Shown: one piece after another, positions 6,938-13,839 of the stretch
Layout of the letters: every line of letters starts with the position of its first letter
How positions within the stretch are numbered: position 1 is the first letter of the stretch
NCBI GenBank assembly: GCA_965372355.1
Contig: CBDVBZ010000099.1
Span: 1-13,839, forward strand
Direction: 5' to 3'
Origin: CBDVBZ01 sp965372355
GTDB lineage: Bacteria > Krumholzibacteriota > Krumholzibacteriia > WVZY01
Length of the DNA stretch: 13,839 nt
Notes under the pieces: model-generated
The model's database searches: none
What the model was told of the DNA's origin: nothing
What the model saw: only the letters and a program-made list of their open reading frames with translations
Program-made: the position numbers and the translations under genes

Positions 6938-8013
6938 TGTGGTTAGCCATCAAAGCATTAATATTGAGTGGTGGCAGGGGAACGCGGCTGCGCCCGATCA
7001 CGTATACGAGCGCCAAGCAGCTCGTTCCCATCGCCAACAAACCGATTCTCTTCTACGGTCTGGAGGCGGTGCGCGATGCGGGGATCACCGATGTAGGGAT
7101 CGTCGTGGGCGAGACGGCCGAAGAGGTCAAACGTGTGTTGGGTGACGGGTCCCGGTTCGGTCTGCAGATCGACTATGTCCAGCAGGAGGCGCCACTGGGA
7201 CTGGCCCACGCGGTGAAGATCTCCCGCGAGTATATCGGAGACGAATCATTTGTGATGTATCTCGGCGATAACCTTCTGAAGAACGGGATTCGGTCGTTCG
7301 TCGAGGAGTTCGACCGGGGAGGTGCCGATGCCCAGATACTGCTCGCGCAGGTGGAAAACCCCGGTGAGTTCGGCGTCGCGGAGCTCGAGGAGGAGCGTGT
7401 CGTTGGTCTCGAGGAAAAGCCCAAGCAGCCAAAGAGCGACTTTGCGCTCGTCGGTGTCTATATGTTCAACGAGAAGATCTTCGAGGCGGTGGACAACATC
7501 AAACCGAGCTGGCGAGGTGAACTCGAGATAACAGACGCGATCCAGTACCTCATCGATCGGGGGTTCGTGGTCAAGTCACACATCGTGGATGGCTGGTGGA
7601 AAGACACGGGCAAGCTGGAGGATATCCTCGAGGCAAACCACATGATATTACAGGAGTTCGAGCCCCTGCTCGAGAGCGAGCCCGATCAAGACTCGGAGAT
7701 TCAAGGCGCGGTGAACCTCGCGAAGAACGTGACGATCCAGGGCAGTGTGCTCCACGGACCTTGCGTCATCGGTGAGGGAACTCGTATTATTGACGCATAT
7801 ATCGGACCTTTCACGAGCGTCGGCCCGAACACGGAGATCGTTCGTAGCGAGGTCGAGAACAGCATAATCCTGGAGGAGTGTGTCATTCGGGATATTGGGA
7901 GCCGTATCAGCAGTAGTCTGATCGGACGGAATGTCACCGTGGCGAAGAGCAAGAAACCGCCGCAATCCTACAGATTCATGGTTGGGGACAACAGCGATAT
8001 CGTTATCTTCTGA
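6937..8013 (+). CDS. rmlA: Glucose-1-phosphate thymidylyltransferase, long form (RmlA-type)
   Basis: This enzyme would join a nucleoside triphosphate and a sugar 1-phosphate, most likely dTTP and glucose 1-phosphate, giving dTDP-glucose and pyrophosphate. The 358-residue protein has the nucleotide-binding motif SGGRGTRLRP (11-20), Lys27, the metal-binding aspartate in MYLGDN (Asp111), EEKP (159-162), GELEITDAI (194-202) and WKDTGK (221-226). From about residue 254 it has a left-handed beta-helix hexapeptide tail, the mark of the long archaeal/actinobacterial-type RmlA family rather than short RfbA (about 290 residues). The nucleotide and sugar are inferred; related enzymes use UTP or GTP. RmlB, RmlC and RmlD are absent. 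See the separate entry on its unusual start site. Confidence 0.85.
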   Translation: MWLAIKALILSGGRGTRLRPITYTSAKQLVPIANKPILFYGLEAVRDAGITDVGIVVGETAEEVKRVLGDGSRFGLQIDYVQQEAPLGLAHAVKISREYIGDESFVMYLGDNLLKNGIRSFVEEFDRGGADAQILLAQVENPGEFGVAELEEERVVGLEEKPKQPKSDFALVGVYMFNEKIFEAVDNIKPSWRGELEITDAIQYLIDRGFVVKSHIVDGWWKDTGKLEDILEANHMILQEFEPLLESEPDQDSEIQGAVNLAKNVTIQGSVLHGPCVIGEGTRIIDAYIGPFTSVGPNTEIVRSEVENSIILEECVIRDIGSRISSSLIGRNVTVAKSKKPPQSYRFMVGDNSDIVIF

Positions 8014-8024
8014 GGGGACACTTT

Positions 8025-8612
8025 ATGGCGTCGAATAGAGCATTCACCGTTCGCAAACAGCTTCTCGACTGGATCGAGGGGCAGGTGACAGAGGATATCC
8101 AGGCCATCGTCGATGGCGTCACGGCGTGTTTCAAGAACGGCGGCGCGGTTTTTGCCTGTGGCAACGGAGGCAGCGCGTCGCAGGCGGAGCATTTTGTGGC
8201 CGAACTTGCGGGTAGATTCAAGATGGAACGCAAGGCTCTTCCGGCTCACTCGCTGTCGATAAACAGCTCGACGCTCACCGCGGTCTCGAATGACTATGGG
8301 TTTGACCAGGTTTTTGCGCGGCAGCTGGATGGTGCAGCCAGGAGAGGTGATTATCTCGTTGCCATCTCGACGAGCGGTAGCTCTGAGAACGTCATTAAGG
8401 CGTGTCACAAGGCCCGCGAGATCGGAATGACACTCTGCGCATTGACCGGTGAGGCCGGGTTGTCGTCGGGTGATAGCGATGTGACGCTAAAGGTCCCCGA
8501 TGTAGACACGGCGCGAATCCAGGAGATCCATCTCGTCGCGCTTCATCTGATTTGCCAAATGGTTGAGGAGAACATCTTTTCTCCATCGCCGACCCGCCCC
8601 CAGAAGGTCTGA
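8025..8612 (+). CDS. gmhA: D-sedoheptulose 7-phosphate isomerase
   Basis: GmhA converts sedoheptulose 7-phosphate to D-glycero-D-manno-heptose 7-phosphate, the first step to ADP- or GDP-heptose for LPS core, capsule or S-layer glycans. The 195-residue protein is a single SIS domain of family length. It has CGNGGSASQAEHF (45-57), the catalytic glutamate in AELAGRF (Glu60), the substrate-binding SNDYGF (88-93), the phosphate-binding STSGSSENV (115-123), and ARIQEIHLVALH (163-174), whose His174 matches catalytic His180 of E. coli GmhA. GAGGGG lies seven bases before the ATG, starting inside the previous gene's stop codon. None of the later pathway genes (HldE, GmhB, HddA, HddC) is in the window. 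Confidence 0.92.
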   Translation: MASNRAFTVRKQLLDWIEGQVTEDIQAIVDGVTACFKNGGAVFACGNGGSASQAEHFVAELAGRFKMERKALPAHSLSINSSTLTAVSNDYGFDQVFARQLDGAARRGDYLVAISTSGSSENVIKACHKAREIGMTLCALTGEAGLSSGDSDVTLKVPDVDTARIQEIHLVALHLICQMVEENIFSPSPTRPQKV

Positions 8613-8645
8613 CCACTCTCATCAGTAACGAAAGTCCGTAGGTAA

Positions 8646-9881
8646 ATGGAGAGAGCGTTGAAGTCTGCTTCTCGTGTAGAGCAATCACCTAACAGGACAA
8701 GAGGCGCGGGCGTCAAGCCCCGCCTGCTCCAGCTCTGTGCAGTCGACTATACGGCATACTATCTGCTGCGGCCGCTTGCCCGGGCGCTTAGCGATGAGTA
8801 CGAGGTGCATTTCGCTAGTTCTCCAGGGGAGTTCACGGCGGATATCCAGAGGGAAGGTTTTTCGTATCATCAGATACCGATGGAGAGAAGCTACAACATC
8901 ATCGCACACATCCGCTCGGCATGGATGCTGACGCGACTGATGAAACGCGAGAGGTTTCAGATCGTCCACACGCATACGCCGATCGCATCGCTCATCGGAC
9001 GCCTCGCCGCTCGTCTTGCCGGTGTGCCGGTTGTTTTGTATACCGCCCACGGTTTCTATTTTCACGAGCGGATGCGGCCGCCGGCCCGGCGGCTTTTCGT
9101 GTGGCTCGAAAAGATCGGGGCGCGGTTTACGGATTTTACGTTTACGCAGAGCAGGGAAGACTGCAGTGCCGCGGTTGCGCTTGGTATCAGTGGAGAGGAT
9201 CGGGTCTTGCACATCGGAAACGGTGTGGATCTCTCTCGGTTCGATCCCGATCGTCTGCGCGGGTCGCGGGACGATGTCAGACAAACGCTCGGTATTGCGC
9301 CGCAGGACCCGGTGGTCAGTATCGTTGGCCGTGTTGTCAGGGAAAAGGGATACCTCGAACTCCTCGATGCGTTCGAGCGGGTCGTGGGTCGGTTCCCCGA
9401 TGCGCATCTCGTGATCGTGGGCAGCACCCTCGAGAGCGCGCACGATGACGTGTCCAGCGAGGTACGGCACGCCGTTGACCGGCCGGGTCTGGCCGGGCGC
9501 GTTCATCTGCTTCCACCCGAGTCACCGGTGGAACAGGTGCTCGCCGCCAGCGATGTGTATACACTACCGTCGCACCGTGAGGGATTGCCGCGATCGATTC
9601 TCGAGGCCATGGCGATGGGGTTACCGGTCGTCGCGACGAACATCAGGGGTTCGCGGGAGGTCGTCACGGACGGCGCGACCGGAACGCTCGTCGAGGTTGG
9701 GAGGGTCGACGAACTCGCGGCGGCACTCGTCGATCTCCTTGGCGACCCCGGTCGGCGGCAGGCATACGGACAGCAGGCACAAGCTATTGCCAGAAGAGAG
9801 TTTGACGAGTCACAGGTCATCGATAAACAGCGTCGGGTGCTCCGTCGGATCTGCGCGGACAAGGGGATTGCGGTGGGATAA
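8646..9881 (+). CDS. Glycosyltransferase family 4 (GT-B fold)
   Basis: This is a retaining glycosyltransferase that would add a sugar from a nucleotide donor to a growing lipid-linked glycan at the cytoplasmic face of the inner membrane. The 411-residue protein has an N-terminal acceptor domain with VHTHTPIASLIGRLAARLAG (107-126) and TAHGFYFHE (133-141). The C-terminal donor domain has VGRVVREKG (227-235) and the E-x7-E element REGLPRSILEA (311-321, Glu312 and Glu320). There is no signal peptide or membrane helix. The start is uncertain: ATG 8646 has only a weak TAGG before it, while TTG 8658 is preceded by GGAGAG. About 24 poorly conserved residues come before the first strand. Donor and acceptor cannot be read from sequence. 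Confidence 0.92.
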   Translation: MERALKSASRVEQSPNRTRGAGVKPRLLQLCAVDYTAYYLLRPLARALSDEYEVHFASSPGEFTADIQREGFSYHQIPMERSYNIIAHIRSAWMLTRLMKRERFQIVHTHTPIASLIGRLAARLAGVPVVLYTAHGFYFHERMRPPARRLFVWLEKIGARFTDFTFTQSREDCSAAVALGISGEDRVLHIGNGVDLSRFDPDRLRGSRDDVRQTLGIAPQDPVVSIVGRVVREKGYLELLDAFERVVGRFPDAHLVIVGSTLESAHDDVSSEVRHAVDRPGLAGRVHLLPPESPVEQVLAASDVYTLPSHREGLPRSILEAMAMGLPVVATNIRGSREVVTDGATGTLVEVGRVDELAAALVDLLGDPGRRQAYGQQAQAIARREFDESQVIDKQRRVLRRICADKGIAVG

Positions 9882-9900
9882 TCTGCTTGTCACAGGGAAG

Positions 9901-9940
9901 GCTTCTTTCTATTCTTCTTGCAACGTCCAGGAAAGGAAGC
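9901..9940 (+). promoter_or_regulatory. Hairpin covering the ribosome-binding site of the fusion gene
   Basis: GCTTCTTTC (9901-9909) can pair with GAAAGGAAGC (9931-9940), giving nine base pairs with one bulged G and a 21-base loop. The 3' arm contains AGGAAG (9934-9939), the Shine-Dalgarno sequence seven bases before ATG 9947. Folding would hide the ribosome-binding site. Whether it forms or regulates anything is inference. Confidence 0.35.
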
Positions 9941-9946
9941 ACTTAA

Positions 9947-12712
9947 ATGCTGGCGCTCGGTACATTTCTCTTTTCGTTCCTCCTCGCCTACCTTGGAACG
10001 ATTCTTCTCCTCAGGCTGCGTTTGAGAGAGCGGTTTGTGGATGTGCCCAACGACCGCAGTTCACACGAAACACCGAAGCCTCGTTTTGGCGGCATCGCCA
10101 TCGTATCAACGTTCTTGCTGGTGTCTACATTTCTGCTGCTGAGTGAGCCGGGGACGAGGCAGTTTCTTCCTCTTTTGCTTGGGGGAGCGATTGTGTTCGG
10201 TGCCGGTGTGCTCGACGACTGGCGCTCGGTCTCCGTGGTGTGGCGGTTTGCGGCCCAGTGTGTTGCCGCCGTGTTAATCGTGGTCTCCGGCCATGTCGTC
10301 GACCACATATACCTGCCGCTCGTGGGCACACTCGAACTCGGAGTCGCCGCGATCCCCTTTACGGTTTTGTTTATTCTAACCAGCATCAATTTCTACAATT
10401 TCATCGACGGCATCGACGGGCTCGCGGCGGGAAGCGCCTTTATCACCTCGTCCTTTCTGGCACTTATTGCGTTCATGTTGGGTCACGTTCCACTCGCCTT
10501 GGTCTGTCTGGCAGTGGCGGGAAGCACGGTGGCGTTCCTCCAGTTCAATTTCCCCCCATCTCGTCTCTTTATGGGGGACAGCGGGAGCACGTTTCTCGGC
10601 TTTTTCTTTGCCTATGTAGCGATAGCGGGCAACGGGTTGAGGCCTGAGTTACCGTTTTTTATCCCCGTGTTGATACTGTCATCGCTCTATCTCGATGCGG
10701 GGCTGACGCTCGTCAAACGTGCAGTCCGTGGACAGAAGATATTCCAACCGCATCACACGCACTACTACCAGCGTCTCCTGTCCTTGGGGTTGAATCACAA
10801 GCAGGTGACCGTTCTCGAGTACGCGCTGACGATTCTGCTGGGGATAAGCGCCGTTGTTTTTATAAAGGCGGGCGGTCTTTTTCCAATTTTCATCACGCTG
10901 TGTTGGATCGTTGTCTTTGCCGCATTGATACTCAAGATACAGGGCCTCGAACGGGGCGACCGTCTTTTCTGGGAGAAAAGATCGATGCTCGTGATCGGCG
11001 GGGACATCTTGATGATCGCGGTTGCGTATTTTGGCGCGTACTTCCTGCGGATGGGCTTTCATTTCACTGAGCCCGAGGGCACGGCGGTGGTTAAGGCATT
11101 CCCGTTTGTGCTGGTTGTGAGGAGCGTGTGTTTTTTCCGGTACGGGCTGTACCGGGGTGTGTGGAAGTATACGAGTACGCCGGATGTCCTGAGGATTATC
11201 AAGGCAGTCACGACGGGATCGGTGATCATTCTGGCTCTCGTCGTGCTTTTCTATCGGTTTGTAGCCTTTCCCCGTTCGCTCTTCATTATTGAGTATCTCC
11301 TGTTGATCATCACGTTGGGTGGCTCGCGTTTTGCGTTCCGTCTCTTTCACGAGTTTGGCAAGGAGGCACATGGTGCGAACGCCAGACGAGTCGCGATAAT
11401 CGGTGGCGGAGACTACGGGGAACGGTTGGGCCGCGAGATTCGCAACGCCGAGGGCAGGAACGTCTCCATTGTGTGCTACATCGATGACGATGAGGAGAAA
11501 ACAGGGCTCGTTCTGCAGGGGGTTCCGATCGTGGGCCCGATCGACAGTTTGGCGGATCTATGCAGGCGCTTCGAGGTCCACTCTCTGGTTTTGGGCATTT
11601 CAAAGCTCTCCGAGAGCAGACTCAAGGCGATTGTGCGGCAAGCCGGTGAGGCCGGTGTACCCCTGGAGACAAGGGCGGGTGGCTATGCCGTGTGGTCGCC
11701 CGCGGGGATCGTCGAACTCGACCGCATCTGGCGCAGTCTCGGGCGCAAGCTGCCCGTTGAGCCGGCATCGACCACGGCGAGCTTTTATAAGGGAAAGCGC
11801 GTGCTGGTGACAAATGGCGGCGAGGACATGGGTCCGGGACTGGTTACTGAGCTCGATCGTCTGGGCGCTGTGGTCTACGTACAGGTGGACGGCCGACGCG
11901 AGGCGGATCGCTTCGACGATGTCGAGGGGGTGAGGCACCAGCTCTTTGTCGGTGGCGTCGAACGGGAACTCGACGCCGCTCGGTTGTTTGACGCTGTTCG
12001 TCCGCAGGTCGTGTTTCATTGCGCCTCGCTCGTTGCCGGAGACGTACTCAATCGCGATGACTATCTTTGGAAGAAGCTCGTGCGGGCCACGAGCACGCTG
12101 CGCGCCACGTTGCCCAAACACTCGGTAGAGTCGCTGGTCTTTGTGAATTTCTGGGGGCACACCAAGCCGGATGATACCGCGGCGCATGTCAGCGCGATCG
12201 GCGAGATCATTGCTCTCAATTCTCCCGATCTGCTGCAGGCGGCACCAAAAGTGCTGCGTCTCCCAAGTATCTTGACCGGGCGCGATCTCGCAGGGTTTGT
12301 CAACGGTACGCGAGAGGGGGACAATTCGTCGTATTCGCTCCTCGAGACCGAGGCGATCACGATGGCGCTCGACGCCGGAGCCGGTTACAAGGGGCGCGTG
12401 ATTCTGGTGCCACGGGGTGAGGTGCCCGTCCGAGGACCCGAGATACCGGCGGTTCTCACCGGAAATGGGGTCGTGCGCGGAATACCTCAACCGGAGCGCG
12501 AGGCGACGCTTTTTCCGAATGAAGACGTGAAGGCGTCGATACTGCGTGGCGCCCAGGAGGTTGTCAGCCCTTTGTACCCTGCAAGTGACGAGTTGGTCGA
12601 CGTCGTATCCGGATACACACGCTCATGCGGAGCGGTTCAAAAGGGGCAACTCACCGGGTTGCGCGCAGCGCTCTTCGAACGTGGGCGGGCGGTGCGTTTT
12701 TCGGCCGACTAG
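9947..12712 (+). CDS. Fusion of WbpL/WecA-type sugar-phosphate transferase and FlaA1/WbpM-like protein with degenerate dehydratase domain
   Basis: This is a 921-residue inner-membrane protein. Residues 1-340 form a multi-spanning polyprenyl-phosphate sugar-phosphate transferase: PNDRSSHETPKPRFGGIAIV (34-53), catalytic DD (90-91), NFIDGIDGLAAG (151-162), FMGDSGS (208-214), and HHTHYYQRL (269-277), a form like the WbpL subgroup. Residues 345-465 are the membrane bundle that starts FlaA1/CapD/WbpM proteins. Residues 480-575 are a Rossmann domain with intact IIGGGDYGERLG (484-495). Residues 617-920 align with the dehydratase domain, but VTGAGGSIGSEL has become VTNGGEDMGPGL (621-632). Aligning on Pro741, the STDKA and (M/Y)xxxK residues are Asn734, Phe735, Trp736, Gly737, Ala745 and Ser749. 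The first half should load a sugar phosphate onto undecaprenyl phosphate; the last domain is probably not catalytic. A ribosome-binding site lies seven bases before the ATG. Confidence 0.9.
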   Translation: MLALGTFLFSFLLAYLGTILLLRLRLRERFVDVPNDRSSHETPKPRFGGIAIVSTFLLVSTFLLLSEPGTRQFLPLLLGGAIVFGAGVLDDWRSVSVVWRFAAQCVAAVLIVVSGHVVDHIYLPLVGTLELGVAAIPFTVLFILTSINFYNFIDGIDGLAAGSAFITSSFLALIAFMLGHVPLALVCLAVAGSTVAFLQFNFPPSRLFMGDSGSTFLGFFFAYVAIAGNGLRPELPFFIPVLILSSLYLDAGLTLVKRAVRGQKIFQPHHTHYYQRLLSLGLNHKQVTVLEYALTILLGISAVVFIKAGGLFPIFITLCWIVVFAALILKIQGLERGDRLFWEKRSMLVIGGDILMIAVAYFGAYFLRMGFHFTEPEGTAVVKAFPFVLVVRSVCFFRYGLYRGVWKYTSTPDVLRIIKAVTTGSVIILALVVLFYRFVAFPRSLFIIEYLLLIITLGGSRFAFRLFHEFGKEAHGANARRVAIIGGGDYGERLGREIRNAEGRNVSIVCYIDDDEEKTGLVLQGVPIVGPIDSLADLCRRFEVHSLVLGISKLSESRLKAIVRQAGEAGVPLETRAGGYAVWSPAGIVELDRIWRSLGRKLPVEPASTTASFYKGKRVLVTNGGEDMGPGLVTELDRLGAVVYVQVDGRREADRFDDVEGVRHQLFVGGVERELDAARLFDAVRPQVVFHCASLVAGDVLNRDDYLWKKLVRATSTLRATLPKHSVESLVFVNFWGHTKPDDTAAHVSAIGEIIALNSPDLLQAAPKVLRLPSILTGRDLAGFVNGTREGDNSSYSLLETEAITMALDAGAGYKGRVILVPRGEVPVRGPEIPAVLTGNGVVRGIPQPEREATLFPNEDVKASILRGAQEVVSPLYPASDELVDVVSGYTRSCGAVQKGQLTGLRAALFERGRAVRFSAD

Positions 12713-12736
12713 TTCTGTCGGACACGGGATTCTCCA

Positions 12737-13627
12737 ATGAAGACACTTTTTTATGTTTTTGCCGGAATGCGTCCACGACAGTGGACAAAGAACCTCGTTG
12801 TCTTCGCGGGGCTGGTTTTCTCGCAGAGCATTGCCAATCCACAGCTACTCCTCAAGAGTGTGGAGGCCTTTGTCGTGTTCTGCGCGTTGTCCGGCGTGAT
12901 CTATCTGATCAATGATATTGCCGACATCGAAAAGGACAAGATCCACGAGACCAAGCGGCATCGCCCCTTGCCCTCGGGACGTTTGCGCGTGGGTCAGGCG
13001 ATTGTCGCAGCGGTTGTGATCCTCGGTCTCTCGCTCGCCGTGGCGTGGTGCGTGGGTGTCAACTTTTTCGTCGTCAGTGTTATCTTCTTCGTTCTGAACT
13101 TCTTGTACTCGTTTGTGCTCAAGAGAATCGTGCTGCTCGACGTCGTTTCTATCTCGCTTAGCTTCGTCATCCGGGCGGTCGCCGGCGTTGCGGCGCTCCA
13201 GGAAGTCGAGCCGGGTATCGAGCTGTCGCCATGGCTCCTCATCTGTACGCTGTTTCTTTCGCTCTTTCTTGCCTTTTGCAAACGCCGCCATGAGCTGGTG
13301 AACATCGAAGACCCCGGCCGCCACCGCGAGGCGTTGGCCGAGTATTCCCCCATATTGATCGATCAGCTTGTTGGCATCACCGCCTCCGGGGCGATCCTGT
13401 CGTACTCCATCTACACGATCTGGCCTGATACGGTCGAGAAGTTCGGGACGACAGACCTCGTCTACACGATTCCGCTGGTGCTGATCGGGGTGATGCGCTA
13501 CCTCTACCTCGTCTACAGCAAGGACAAGGGCGAGAGCCCGTCGGAGATGCTTCTCAGCGAGAGGTTCATCCTCATCACCGTCTTCCTTTGGATACTCCTC
13601 GTAGTTGCGATATTCTACGTGTTCTAA
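12737..13627 (+). CDS. UbiA-family prenyltransferase, decaprenyl-phosphate phosphoribosyltransferase-like
   Basis: This 296-residue membrane protein of about eight helices resembles mycobacterial Rv3806c, which transfers phosphoribose from PRPP to decaprenyl phosphate, the first step to lipid-linked ribose or arabinose. Evidence is RPRQWTKNLVVFAGLVFSQ (12-30), the Mg-binding NDIADIEKD (59-67), and the subgroup-specific HETKRHRPLPSGR (70-82). The second cytoplasmic region has CKRRHELVNIEDPGRHREAL. Quinone- or heme-making UbiA members differ in the segment after the first Asp motif, so a polysaccharide role fits better. It starts 24 bases after the fusion gene with no clear ribosome-binding site. 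The partner oxidase and reductase (DprE1/DprE2 type) are not in the window. The exact lipid and sugar are inferred. Confidence 0.85.
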   Translation: MKTLFYVFAGMRPRQWTKNLVVFAGLVFSQSIANPQLLLKSVEAFVVFCALSGVIYLINDIADIEKDKIHETKRHRPLPSGRLRVGQAIVAAVVILGLSLAVAWCVGVNFFVVSVIFFVLNFLYSFVLKRIVLLDVVSISLSFVIRAVAGVAALQEVEPGIELSPWLLICTLFLSLFLAFCKRRHELVNIEDPGRHREALAEYSPILIDQLVGITASGAILSYSIYTIWPDTVEKFGTTDLVYTIPLVLIGVMRYLYLVYSKDKGESPSEMLLSERFILITVFLWILLVVAIFYVF

Positions 13628-13634
13628 TATAGTT

Positions 13635-13663
13635 GTAACGCGGACCTTGCGCGGTCGCGTTAC
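13635..13663 (+). terminator. Strong hairpin after the last gene, possible terminator
   Basis: GTAACGCGGACC (13635-13646) pairs with GGTCGCGTTAC (13653-13663), eleven pairs with one bulged G and a six-base loop TTGCGC. It starts seven bases after the prenyltransferase stop codon. No run of T follows, so it is not a textbook Rho-independent terminator. It may terminate by another route, protect the mRNA 3' end, or begin a structured RNA with the next two inverted repeats. Confidence 0.4.
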
Positions 13664-13668
13664 ATCCA

Positions 13669-13725
13669 CCGGTTGGAGCCCTTCGAGGACAGGCAGACGA
13701 TCCTGGCGGGTCGCAGCTCAACCGG
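13669..13725. repeat. Imperfect long inverted repeat in the 3' intergenic tail
   Basis: CCGGTTGGAGC (13669-13679) pairs with GCTCAACCGG (13716-13725), ten pairs with one bulged G. Inside it AGGA and TCCT can form a second short stem. It follows the hairpin at 13635-13663 by five bases. No coding sequence was recognised here. Confidence 0.4.
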
Positions 13726-13757
13726 CAGGGATTGCTTGTCGGCGGTGAGAAGAGGTG

Positions 13758-13796
13758 CAAGCTGCGGGTGGCGTCGTCCCGCAAGAGCGCAGCTTG
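13758..13796. repeat. Perfect nine-base inverted repeat in the 3' intergenic tail
   Basis: CAAGCTGCG (13758-13766) and CGCAGCTTG (13788-13796) are perfect reverse complements 21 bases apart. A competing GCGGG/CCCGC pair (13764-13768, 13778-13782) also exists. Together with the two preceding inverted repeats it makes this 212-base tail unusually structured. The tail carries no recognised gene. Confidence 0.4.
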
Positions 13797-13839
13797 TGAG
13801 CACTTGTGGGGTAATCGACGATAGGACGCCGCAGCTAGT

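Noticed and set aside
13705..13790. tRNA-like words (GCAGCTCAACCGG) in the tail
   Set aside because: No matching D-stem partner, anticodon stem or T-arm could be built, and no seven-base acceptor stem was found.
13628..13839. Stop-free frame continuing in the prenyltransferase frame after its TAA
   Set aside because: The roughly 70 codons encode an Arg/Cys/Ser-rich sequence without recognisable motifs, there is no ATG, and the region is full of inverted repeats; read-through is not supported.
1..13839. CRISPR array, insertion sequence or prophage
   Set aside because: No regularly spaced repeats, transposase, integrase or phage motifs were seen on either strand.

Overview
This window looks like a chromosomal segment from a GC-rich, Gram-negative, probably uncultivated bacterium. 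All nine genes lie on the + strand with short gaps or overlaps. Gram-negative character is inferred from a Wza-type polysaccharide export protein with a signal peptide, a GmhA-type heptose isomerase and a WbpL-type lipid-carrier sugar transferase. The order thpR-recA-recX-alaS extends the widespread recA-recX-alaS order and does not identify a phylum. I see no tRNA, rRNA, CRISPR array, transposase or phage gene.

Layout. Bases 1-160 are very GC-rich, repetitive and hairpin-forming, with no convincing gene. Then come thpR (RNA 2',3'-cyclic phosphodiesterase), a 132-base control region and recA, which joins recX by a one-base TAATG overlap. recX overlaps alaS by eight bases, and alaS runs into a polysaccharide export gene through a second TAATG. 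After that the content is surface polysaccharide assembly: export protein, RmlA-type sugar nucleotidyltransferase (long form), GmhA-type isomerase, family 4 glycosyltransferase, a 921-residue fused membrane protein, and a UbiA-family prenyltransferase resembling decaprenyl-phosphate phosphoribosyltransferases. The last 212 bases are non-coding and contain three successive inverted repeats.

How the genes could work together (inference). RmlA and GmhA would supply activated or precursor sugars. The N-terminal WbpL-like part of the fusion would put the first sugar phosphate on undecaprenyl phosphate. The GT4 enzyme would extend the chain. The UbiA protein would make a polyprenyl-phosphate pentose donor. 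The SLBB export protein would be part of the secretion channel. No flippase, polymerase, Wzc-like co-polymerase, RmlBCD or DprE-type epimerase is present, so the locus probably continues downstream.

The most unusual object is the fusion at 9947-12712. A complete WbpL/WecA-type phosphoglycosyltransferase is joined to a complete FlaA1/WbpM-type membrane dehydratase whose catalytic domain has lost its glycine-rich NAD motif and every catalytic residue I can align. It looks like a pseudoenzyme tethered to the enzyme that starts the glycan. Secondary points are a duplicated motif and palindrome before recA, an odd start site on the nucleotidyltransferase, a hairpin that could hide the ribosome-binding site of the fusion gene, and the structured tail.
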